This document shows, in pieces, positions 34,158 through 40,586 of a DNA stretch of 40,586 nucleotides; within the stretch, counting starts at the first letter, position 1; each line of letters starts with the position of its first letter. Under the pieces are notes generated by a model, which ran no database searches, was not told the origin of the DNA, and saw nothing but the letters and a program-made list of their open reading frames with translations. The translations under genes were made by a program, and so were the position numbers. Source of the stretch: Bacteroidales bacterium UBA5235 (GTDB lineage: Bacteria > Bacteroidota > Bacteroidia > Bacteroidales > VadinHA17); NCBI GenBank assembly GCA_002409145.1, contig DHUL01000086.1, forward strand, positions 1 through 40,586. Direction: 5' to 3'.

Positions 34158-35594
34158 ATTCCAATCCATTACAACACGAAATCCTACATGAAAACAATCC
34201 GAGTACCACCATATGCTCTTTGGCATCTGCGGGTCAGTCTTCAGCCACTCATCGGTGCGGGTGTGGTCACGGGCAGCACTGCGCACACCTGCAGCGCCGT
34301 CACGGAATGATCCGCCCCTTATGATGTGCTCACTGGTTCCTTCATAGACATCGGAGCAGAATTCAGCCACGTTGCCGCTCATATTCCTTATCCCCCACGG
34401 GTTGGGCCTCACCGCTGACGGCTCCTGCGTTTTTGACGGGCTGTTTCCGTGGAAAATCACGAAAGTGTTTATCACTGCTGTATCCGGTTTGCCTCCGAAC
34501 AATCCCTTCTTTTCAAACTTCGCCGGGTCACCCGGGAAGAAGTATGGTGTTGTTGTACCGGCACGGCATGCATACTCCCACTCAGCCTCGGTCGGGAGCC
34601 TGTAGCTCCTTCCGGTTACACTGGAGAGCCACTTGCAATAGGTCTCCGCCGCATGCCAGCTCATCGAGATGGCCGGACGCTGTCCCATCCCCCAGTTCTG
34701 ATCGGGCTTGCCGTAGGGAGGCGTTGCACCGCTGATGGCGTCAACACCTGCCGCCTTCGCCCTTGCCCCTTCTGTGTCAGTACTTCTCCCTTCCGAAGCC
34801 GTCTGCCTGTAAAACTCCATGTACTCATTCCACGTCACTTCGACCTCTGCAATGAAGAATGAATCAACTTCGGCCTTCCTCAGTTGTTCATCGCTGTCGC
34901 GAAGAGGTTCATTCTCAGGGCTCCCCATAATGAATTCACCACCAGGCAACGCAATCATCCGGAACGAAACGCCTGATCCGGGTATCTGCTCGGTAAAATC
35001 TTCAAATGCAGTCAGGGTCGCCGGTCGTTCATAAATGGTATCCGGTCCGCCTGCCGTTGCTGCAAACCCGGTATTGCTGCCATGAAGGTATCCTTCGATG
35101 TAATGCCCCGAATTAAGATGACAGCTGATGCATTGCAGATCGTCACCCTTTTCAGTCATCTGCTTATAGTAAAGATGCGCATCCGATCCCTCCCGTGTCA
35201 GCTTCGCGGGGAAGAGATTCTCATGACACTTGATGCAACTGGAATTATATACATGTTTTGAAGCCCGTTCCAGTGTTGATGCTGCATCCCAGTCGAACTC
35301 CGCAGTGTCCTTTGTCCAGTAACTCCAGAGATCACGCATACCTGTCTTCGCCTTTTCAACAATGTAACCCTCACCTTTCGGTGGAAGATGACACTCTGCA
35401 CAGCTTACACGGTAACCCGACTGTGTTGCATAGTGAACACCCTGCTTCCAGCTTGTCGTTGCCTGCGGGTGGACATGGCACGTTGCACAGAAATCATTTG
35501 TTGAGGTGACTTCAACAGCCTTGCCGAAACCGGCAAGAATAACCATACCGGCCACAATGCCAATAAAAAACAGTAACAATCTCTTTCGCTTCAC
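34140..35594 (-). CDS. Tetraheme NapC/NrfH-like cytochrome c fused to a SUMF1 (FGE-like) domain
   Basis: 484 residues from a GTG start (MKRKRLLLFFIGIV). A single N-terminal signal anchor (about 5-25) is followed by four c-type heme motifs: CATCH 36-40, CAECH 65-69, CIKCH 120-124 and CISCH 155-159. That layout resembles NapC/NrfH quinol dehydrogenases, which pass electrons from menaquinol to periplasmic enzymes. From about residue 205 to 475 there is a formylglycine-generating-enzyme-sulfatase (SUMF1) domain: LPGGEFIMGSPENE, SWHAAETYCKWLS, RLPTEAEWEYACRAG, WGIRNMSGNVAEFCSDVY, IIRGGSFRD and a late FHVGFRVV. The segment that in authentic FGE carries the two copper-binding Cys (after RGGS) reads FRDGAAGVRSAARD, with no Cys, so formylglycine formation is unlikely. 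It is the first gene of a minus-strand group, divergent from 35789. Both halves should be periplasmic. Confidence 0.85.
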   Translation of the reverse strand: MKRKRLLLFFIGIVAGMVILAGFGKAVEVTSTNDFCATCHVHPQATTSWKQGVHYATQSGYRVSCAECHLPPKGEGYIVEKAKTGMRDLWSYWTKDTAEFDWDAASTLERASKHVYNSSCIKCHENLFPAKLTREGSDAHLYYKQMTEKGDDLQCISCHLNSGHYIEGYLHGSNTGFAATAGGPDTIYERPATLTAFEDFTEQIPGSGVSFRMIALPGGEFIMGSPENEPLRDSDEQLRKAEVDSFFIAEVEVTWNEYMEFYRQTASEGRSTDTEGARAKAAGVDAISGATPPYGKPDQNWGMGQRPAISMSWHAAETYCKWLSSVTGRSYRLPTEAEWEYACRAGTTTPYFFPGDPAKFEKKGLFGGKPDTAVINTFVIFHGNSPSKTQEPSAVRPNPWGIRNMSGNVAEFCSDVYEGTSEHIIRGGSFRDGAAGVRSAARDHTRTDEWLKTDPQMPKSIWWYSDCFHVGFRVVMDWNSGSRQ

Positions 35595-35698
35595 AGGCCA
35601 GAAATTAGGGCGGTCAAGATAATAAAAAAGAAAATTCCGTCAACGGCCCGGGGCACATGGAAAGACCTCAGACAAAAAGAAGTGGCCCGGCACGGCTG

Positions 35699-35716
35699 TC
35701 CGGGAAATCTCCCGGA
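35699..35716. promoter_or_regulatory. Perfect hairpin/palindrome upstream of the nucleoside hydrolase-FmdE gene
   Basis: TCCGGGA-AATC-TCCCGGA: 7-bp perfect arms with a 4-nt loop, located about 50 bp upstream of the candidate -7 box, in the 194-bp divergent region between two genes. Could be an operator or an RNA hairpin; there is no T-run. No other gene is seen in this gap. Confidence 0.4.
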
Positions 35717-35743
35717 GAGCAGCGGACCCGCAATCCCGGCAGC

Positions 35744-35772
35744 TTTATATATATTCTAAAATGCTATTTTTG
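35744..35772 (+). promoter_or_regulatory. Candidate promoter for the nucleoside hydrolase-FmdE and GH20 genes
   Basis: TATTTTTG at 35765-35772 matches TAnnTTTG; TTTA at 35744-35747 approximates the -33 TTTG with a 17-nt spacer. A start near 35779 leaves a leader of about 10 nt before ATG 35789. It supports choosing ATG 35789 over the longer frame beginning at 35657. Confidence 0.45.
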
Positions 35773-35788
35773 GCAAAAAAGCTGCGAA

Positions 35789-37126
35789 ATGAGACGCTCA
35801 ATACTTACGATACTTCTTTCACTTCTTATCATTTCTGCCGGAGCACACCCATGGAAACCAAGACATTATGTCATTATTGACAGCGACGGCGGAATTGATG
35901 ACCTGAAAGCCATCTGCCTGCTGATGGCATCACCGGATGTAAGGATACTGGCAATAACGGCATCAGACGGTTTTTACAAAGGACCGGTGGCATTCGAAAA
36001 GATAAGGAAGCTTGCCGACGAACTTCACCATGAGGGCCTCCCGGTGGCCAAACCTGGAGAGGCAGTCGCTCTTATTGAAAAGATGCTGGCATCGGAAACC
36101 ACCCCGGTGAAGTTCCTTGCTCTTGGCAGCCTGACAACCGTGGCAGAGGCAATGGAGCAGATCCCCTCCTTCGCCGGAAGAGTGAAGCAGATATACTGGA
36201 GCAACAGCGGACTACAGGTGAAAGAGGGAAGCAATTACAAATCCGATCCCATGGCTGCAGATAAGGTTCTGTCCGGAAAGATCCCGGTAGCTGTGGCCGG
36301 AGGTGGAGGAGAAGAGTTTTTTAACGGTGAGCTTATGAACAACATAAGCCTGATCCATTCTCCGTATGCAGACAAAGTAAAGGAACTCATAATCTCTAAG
36401 CCTTCTCACAGCTTCGTCTATACTGCTTTCGATGAGATGGTGCCGCTGCTGTTGCACTTCCCGGAGCTTTACAGCCGGGAAGGTAAGGATGAGAAGATAT
36501 CATACCACGCCCCGTCAGACATTATCCGGCTCCGGACAGCAGCGGTTAAAATGCTTCGCGGCGAGACCGTGGAAAAAATGCAGACCATAAAAAGGATGCC
36601 CGCTGACACTTCGTTTTACATGCCTGACATCCAGCCTTTCGTCATAGAAATAAGGAACAAATACGGTGAAGACGAATGGACCTCGGGAGTGATAGCCAAT
36701 GAGCTCCATCGCCACCTTGGTGTATTTGCTATAATCGGAGTTAAAATGGGCATCAGGGCACGCGAATATTTTTGCACAGGTGTTGATGAGATGACCGTTA
36801 CGACCTATGCAGGTTCAATCCCTCCGCTTAGTTGCATGAATGACGGGATCCAGGTCAGCACCGGAGCCACCCCCGGTCACGGGTTGCTGACTGTAAGCAC
36901 CTCATCACCCTTTGTCCCTGCCGCAGAATTTACACACAAGGATAAAACTGTCAGGATAACCCTTAAAAAAGAGCTGGCTGACAGGGTCTCCTCTGAATTG
37001 AAAGAGATTAACTTTATATACGGGCTCGATAGTGATATCTACTGGGAACTTGTCAGGAAAAACTCGATCAAGTACTGGACGCAGTTCGACAGGCATGAAA
37101 TATTTGATGTTGAGGTGCTTAAATAA
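35789..37126 (+). CDS. Exported nucleoside hydrolase-like domain fused to an FmdE-like domain
   Basis: 445 residues from ATG 35789, which gives a signal peptide (MRRSILTILLSLLIISAGAH); an upstream extension of the frame to 35657 is Arg/Pro-rich and unlikely. Residues about 26-280 resemble inosine-uridine nucleoside hydrolases: DSDGGIDD at 31-38 is the calcium-binding Asp cluster, followed by the sheet strand VRILAITASDGFY and later KFLALGSLTTVAEAM. Residues about 284-400 look like an FmdE domain: LHRHLGVFAIIGVKMG aligns with the FmdE segment containing HxHxCPG, though the first Cys is Gly here. SCMNDGIQVSTGATPGHG then matches the CxxDAIQxxTGxTxG motif with C349 and D352. FmdE-type domains bind metals in archaeal and bacterial proteins of mostly unknown role. 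It is 10 bp upstream of a GH20 lipoprotein, so it may act in salvage of nucleosides or glycosides in the periplasm. Confidence 0.7.
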   Translation: MRRSILTILLSLLIISAGAHPWKPRHYVIIDSDGGIDDLKAICLLMASPDVRILAITASDGFYKGPVAFEKIRKLADELHHEGLPVAKPGEAVALIEKMLASETTPVKFLALGSLTTVAEAMEQIPSFAGRVKQIYWSNSGLQVKEGSNYKSDPMAADKVLSGKIPVAVAGGGGEEFFNGELMNNISLIHSPYADKVKELIISKPSHSFVYTAFDEMVPLLLHFPELYSREGKDEKISYHAPSDIIRLRTAAVKMLRGETVEKMQTIKRMPADTSFYMPDIQPFVIEIRNKYGEDEWTSGVIANELHRHLGVFAIIGVKMGIRAREYFCTGVDEMTVTTYAGSIPPLSCMNDGIQVSTGATPGHGLLTVSTSSPFVPAAEFTHKDKTVRITLKKELADRVSSELKEINFIYGLDSDIYWELVRKNSIKYWTQFDRHEIFDVEVLK

Positions 37127-37135
37127 TAGTAAACA

Positions 37136-39469
37136 ATGAAACCGTCAATTCTCTTCTCCGCCATTGCAGCGGCCCTGCTGCTGGCTTCGTGCAGCGCTGA
37201 AAAGGCAACTGCCCCCGCCCTGATTCCCCAACCGGTTGAGATTAAGGTTTCTGCCGGACAGTTCAGGCTTTCACCCGACGCTGCCATCGCCTGGTCCGGC
37301 AGTCCTGATGCTGCCCTGGTAGCCGCGCAGCTTGCACTGGCGCTGCAGCCTGCAACAGGGTACGAACTGGCTTTCGCCGAAGGCGATGACGGTGATATTT
37401 TATTGAGAATTGACGCCTCGCGGGAATGGATAACCGAAGAATACCAGCTGAAGGTGGAGAAAAAAAAGGTAACACTAACTGCCGGAACCGCTGAAGGGCT
37501 TTTCCGGGGGATTCAGACTCTCAGGCAGCTGTTCCCGCCGCAGATATTCAGCCCAACGCCAGCTGAAGGAGTGAAATGGACTGCCCCATGCGTCACCGTG
37601 ACAGATTACCCACGCTTCGAATGGCGCGGAATGCACCTTGACGTTAGCAGGCATTTCTTTGATAAGGAGTTCGTAAAGAGGTACATAGACATCCTCGCAC
37701 TACATAAAATGAATGTGTTTCACTGGCACCTGGTCGACGACCAGGGATGGAGGATTGAAATAAAAAAATACCCGAAGCTCACAGAGGTTGGTGCCTGGCG
37801 CGTTGACCGCGAAGACAGCCCATGGGACTCCAGGCAGCCTCAGCAGCCCGGGGAAAAGGCAACTTACGGTGGTTACTACACCCAGGAGGATATAAAGGAG
37901 ATAGTGGCATATGCCGCTGAGAGGTTTATAACGGTGGTGCCGGAGATAGAGATGCCGGCACATGTCGGTTCAGCCCTGGCGGCAAACCCTGAATATTCAT
38001 GCACCGGGGGGCCCTTCACGGTTGTTCCCGGAGGTGTATGGCCCATAACTGACATCTACTGCGCAGGCAAGGACGAGACGTTCGCTTTCCTTGAGGATGT
38101 CCTGACTGAAGTGATGGACCTCTTCCCTTCTGAATATATCCATATCGGCGGTGATGAAGCTGACAAAACGGAGTGGAAGCGCTGCCCCGACTGCCAGGCA
38201 AGGATCCGGAAGGAAGGACTGAAGGATGAAAATGAACTGCAGAGCTATTTCGTAAAACGAATCGAGGCATTTTTAAGCTACAAAGGCCGCAAACTGATCG
38301 GTTGGGATGAGATACTGCAGGGCGGCCTGGCTCCCGAAGCCACAGTAATGTCATGGCAGGGATTCGAGGGAGGAATAGCCGCGGCACGGTCAGGACATAA
38401 GGCAGTGATGGCCCCGGTGTCATACTGCTATCTAAGCGTCTACCAGGGAGACCCGGCCACCGAACCGGAATCGTTCCGCGGACGTTTAACATTGAAAAAA
38501 GTCTACTCATTTGAACCGGTGCCGGCCGAACTTACTCCGGAGGAAAGCAAGATGATCATCGGTGCCCAGGGATGCCTGTGGACTGAGTACATCACTGACG
38601 GCAAAACAGCAGAATACATGATTCTGCCAAGACTGTCAGCACTCTCTGAAGTTGTATGGTCGCCCACAGAAAGCAGAAGCTGGGAGGAGTTCAACAACCG
38701 CCTCCCGAAGATGATGGAGAGGTTTGATGCTGCAGGCATCAACTACTCGCGCGGCTCATACAGTGTTGATATGTCAGCATCATATGACGAGGCATCCGGA
38801 AACATCATCCTGGAGATGACATCAGAACAGCCTTCTCCTGAGATCAGGTATACAACCGACGGTTCCGGACCTGACGCTGCTTCTTCGGTATATACCAAGC
38901 CATTGATAATGAAGGAATCAGCCACAGTCAAAGCGGCCATTTTTGAGGATGGCAAAATGACGGGGGCCATCAGTCAGAAAAAGATCAGCATCAACAAGGC
39001 GACCGGCATGAAGGTGCAATACAATATCCCCTTCTCTGACAGATACAGAGGGCATGGCGACCGCACACTGGTTAACGGGATCAATGGCAGTGGCGACTTC
39101 AATGACGGCCACTGGCAAGGGTTTGAAGGGACTGACATGGATGTGGTTACAGATCTTGGAAAGGAGACTGAAATCACCTCAGTATCATCATCCTTTATGG
39201 CCGCTGTCGGCAGCTGGATTTTCCTTCCGCAGGAGGTTGATTATTTCTATTCTGCTGACGCCATAAATTTTATTCCCCTTGGCACTGCAGGTACAACAAT
39301 TGATCCTGAGGAACAGGGCAACAGGATTGAGAATTACTTCGCCTCCTTCCCTGCTGTGAAGGCCAGGTACATCCGTGTTCTTGCACGCGGTCTGATCACC
39401 TGTCCGCCGTGGCACGCGGGAGCGGGAAGCAAGGCATGGCTCTTCTGCGACGAGATTATTGTGGAATAG
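37136..39469 (+). CDS. GH20 beta-N-acetylhexosaminidase lipoprotein
   Basis: 777 residues. Lipobox LLLASC with Cys19. A GH20b-type N-terminal domain runs to about residue 155 (IPQPVEIKVSAGQFRL, TAEGLFRGIQTLRQLFP). The catalytic barrel from about 157 to 520 includes RFEWRGMHLDVSRHFF, HWHLVDDQGWRIEIKKYPKL, VVPEIEMPAHVGSAL and the catalytic pair D340-E341 in IHIGGDEADKTEW. A CHB_HEX_C-like beta domain (TTDGSGPDAASSVYTKPL) and a C-terminal discoidin-like region (about 625-777) follow. It releases terminal GlcNAc or GalNAc from glycans, glycolipids or peptidoglycan fragments at the cell surface or in the periplasm. Separated by 10 bp from the nucleoside hydrolase-FmdE gene, so co-transcribed. Confidence 0.95.
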   Translation: MKPSILFSAIAAALLLASCSAEKATAPALIPQPVEIKVSAGQFRLSPDAAIAWSGSPDAALVAAQLALALQPATGYELAFAEGDDGDILLRIDASREWITEEYQLKVEKKKVTLTAGTAEGLFRGIQTLRQLFPPQIFSPTPAEGVKWTAPCVTVTDYPRFEWRGMHLDVSRHFFDKEFVKRYIDILALHKMNVFHWHLVDDQGWRIEIKKYPKLTEVGAWRVDREDSPWDSRQPQQPGEKATYGGYYTQEDIKEIVAYAAERFITVVPEIEMPAHVGSALAANPEYSCTGGPFTVVPGGVWPITDIYCAGKDETFAFLEDVLTEVMDLFPSEYIHIGGDEADKTEWKRCPDCQARIRKEGLKDENELQSYFVKRIEAFLSYKGRKLIGWDEILQGGLAPEATVMSWQGFEGGIAAARSGHKAVMAPVSYCYLSVYQGDPATEPESFRGRLTLKKVYSFEPVPAELTPEESKMIIGAQGCLWTEYITDGKTAEYMILPRLSALSEVVWSPTESRSWEEFNNRLPKMMERFDAAGINYSRGSYSVDMSASYDEASGNIILEMTSEQPSPEIRYTTDGSGPDAASSVYTKPLIMKESATVKAAIFEDGKMTGAISQKKISINKATGMKVQYNIPFSDRYRGHGDRTLVNGINGSGDFNDGHWQGFEGTDMDVVTDLGKETEITSVSSSFMAAVGSWIFLPQEVDYFYSADAINFIPLGTAGTTIDPEEQGNRIENYFASFPAVKARYIRVLARGLITCPPWHAGAGSKAWLFCDEIIVE

Positions 39470-39523
39470 GACCAGATTGCAATTCTGTTCTGTCTGCGCC
39501 TCGGATTACCTTAAGCCATTCAG

Positions 39524-39549
39524 AAATCGCAATTCGCACTTCGCAAATC
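39524..39549. repeat. Copy B of the short dispersed repeat
   Basis: AAATCGCAATTCG (39524-39536), four bases, TCGCAAATC (39541-39549). It is the inverted counterpart of 34057-34082. It fills most of the 83-bp gap between the stop codons of the GH20 gene and the convergent BASS transporter gene. Confidence 0.6.
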
Positions 39550-39552
39550 ATA

Positions 39553-40452
39553 TTACTCCCTGAACTCCCCGAATAGTTTCGAACCGTTGTGCCGCTTGAC
39601 CACCACTCCGTAAAGCAGTGCGGTCCAGAATGAGAACAGCGCGTAGACCAGGGCCGGTTTGACCATTTCATTGCTCTGTATCAGTGTACCGGCCACCAGC
39701 AACGCCAGGGTGGTGTTCTGCAGGGCCACCTCAACGCCTATTGTCCATGATGTCCTTAGTCCTGCTCTGCCGGACAGTCCCATTGCCATCCCGGCTATGA
39801 ATCCTCCAAGATTTATAATGACAGCGTAGGGAATAATGCTCCAGAGGTCTGCAACTGTGATGCCTGAACCTCCCTTTGATTCATCGGCAAACGCTATGAT
39901 TGCGTAGACGCCCGCAAAAAGGATTATCATAACGTTTCGGACTGGTTTCTGTATCTTCTCTGCCATCGATGCCCGGAAATACCTTAGCAGAACACCTGTA
40001 ATAGCCGGGAGGAGAGTCACAAAAAATATTTGCAGAAAGGTCTCTGTAAGTGGTAATTCATATGCTGAATGCCTGCCGGTGAATACAGTCAGGGCCAGGT
40101 TGACAAGGAGAGGAATTGTTGCCAGTGTCAGAAGGCTGTTAACGGCGACCAGTGACACCGATAATGCCACATTGCCCCTGAACAGCACCGTCACGAAACC
40201 AGATGTTGTACCACCGGGACATGCGGCCAGGATAATAAACCCGACTTTCACAGCCGGGGGCAGGTCAGTAAAACCAACCACCAGGAAAGCAATCAGTGGC
40301 AATATGATCATCTGTGACACCAGTCCCAGCACAAAGGCCCTGGGTGATCGCCATATCTGCCGAAGGTCTTCAAAGTTGATAGACAGCCCTACCCCGAACA
40401 TGATGGTGGCAAGTACGGCACTGACAAGAAAATCGATATAGGTCAGGTTCAT
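39553..40452 (-). CDS. Bile acid:sodium symporter (BASS) family transporter
   Basis: 299 residues if started at ATG 40452 (MNLTYIDFLVSAVLATIMFG); the frame stays open to 40557, but the extra 35 residues are not hydrophobic in the family manner and the shorter length is closer to the BASS norm. About nine to ten transmembrane helices. FGVGLSINFEDLRQIWRSPR, PPAVKVGFIILAACPGGTTSGFVT and the later GVEVALQNTTLALLVA are family motifs; the first contains the crossover GG and the last the ExxxQN sodium-site motif. BASS proteins carry organic anions with Na+ through the inner membrane. Convergent with the GH20 gene. Substrate unknown; bile acids are only the name-giving case. Confidence 0.9.
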   Translation of the reverse strand: MNLTYIDFLVSAVLATIMFGVGLSINFEDLRQIWRSPRAFVLGLVSQMIILPLIAFLVVGFTDLPPAVKVGFIILAACPGGTTSGFVTVLFRGNVALSVSLVAVNSLLTLATIPLLVNLALTVFTGRHSAYELPLTETFLQIFFVTLLPAITGVLLRYFRASMAEKIQKPVRNVMIILFAGVYAIIAFADESKGGSGITVADLWSIIPYAVIINLGGFIAGMAMGLSGRAGLRTSWTIGVEVALQNTTLALLVAGTLIQSNEMVKPALVYALFSFWTALLYGVVVKRHNGSKLFGEFRE

Positions 40453-40555
40453 CAATGTAAAGAAAAAGGATTTCAACCACACTGACAACAATTTGTTTCC
40501 AGTAACAAGTGTTGCTGCCAGTTGATTACCTGAATTTGCAATTCCCCAGACTCTC

Positions 40556-40573
40556 ATCCGCCAGCTGGCGGAT
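40556..40573. repeat. Perfect 18-bp GC-rich palindrome
   Basis: ATCCGCCAGCTGGCGGAT is a perfect palindrome at the right edge, upstream of the BASS gene on its strand (about 104 bp before ATG 40452). It may be an operator or a dispersed palindromic repeat. Confidence 0.5.
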
Positions 40574-40586
40574 CAGACCTTCAGAC

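Noticed and set aside
35657..35788. Upstream extension of the nucleoside hydrolase-FmdE gene
   Set aside because: Arg/Pro-rich, places the signal peptide internally, and crosses the candidate promoter at 35744-35772.
40453..40557. 35-residue extension of the BASS transporter
   Set aside because: Would lengthen the protein beyond the usual size and adds no recognisable element; kept only as an alternative start.

Overview
The window looks like a chromosomal stretch from a member of the Bacteroidota, probably of the Bacteroidales/Marinilabiliales kind. The evidence is a type IX secretion (T9SS) C-terminal sorting domain, several candidate -7 boxes of the Bacteroidota form TAnnTTTG, starts that mostly lack a Shine-Dalgarno sequence, and family-typical genes such as SpvB/FG-GAP/RHS giants, Tat-exported Gfo/Idh/MocA and sugar-isomerase proteins, and a GH20 lipoprotein. 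I saw no rRNA, tRNA, CRISPR array, integrase or insertion sequence. The taxonomic call is inference.

Layout. 1-1681: the 3' part of an M1 aminopeptidase gene, then a 50-codon Pmp3/YqaE-type membrane peptide. 1682-9951: an accessory surface/toxin locus. Its leader is rich in inverted repeats and is followed by a peptidase-S74 surface protein, a small T9SS-sorted protein, a 2006-residue SpvB/FG-GAP/RHS protein with a JAMM-like C-terminal tip, and an overlapping exported candidate immunity gene. 10153-11094: a beta-propeller-like lipoprotein. 11221-16818: a compact Fe-S cluster assembly operon, sufB-sufC-sufD-sufS-sufE-DUF59. 16931-17869: queG, itself a [4Fe-4S] enzyme. 18013-24328 (minus strand): tetR-tolC-hlyD-RND, a self-contained tripartite efflux operon with a candidate operator. 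24476-26969 (minus): a nucleotide pyrophosphatase/phosphodiesterase lipoprotein and a DAACS symporter. 27033-29147: an exported isochorismatase-like hydrolase and a GT39-like membrane glycosyltransferase. 29210-35594 (minus): an AlkD-like gene, a membrane-NTPase fusion, two Tat-exported sugar-type enzymes and a tetraheme cytochrome-SUMF1 fusion. 35789-39469: a nucleoside hydrolase-FmdE fusion and a GH20 hexosaminidase. 39553-40452 (minus): a BASS-family transporter.

How the parts work together. The suf genes build Fe-S clusters, one of whose users (QueG) is next door. The efflux operon carries its own regulator. The RHS locus has the expected polymorphic-toxin architecture: conserved scaffold, RHS core, variable AT-rich tip, then a small overlapping partner gene.

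The most unusual content is three multidomain fusions. The first is an ECF S-like plus T-like membrane protein fused to a THEP1-type NTPase (29921-31732). The second is a tetraheme NapC/NrfH-like cytochrome fused to a SUMF1 domain that lacks the FGE catalytic cysteines (34140-35594). The third is an exported nucleoside hydrolase-like domain fused to an FmdE-like domain (35789-37126). Together with the JAMM tip and its exported partner, these are the best candidates for undescribed biology. All functional statements come from reading motifs by eye; no database search was possible.
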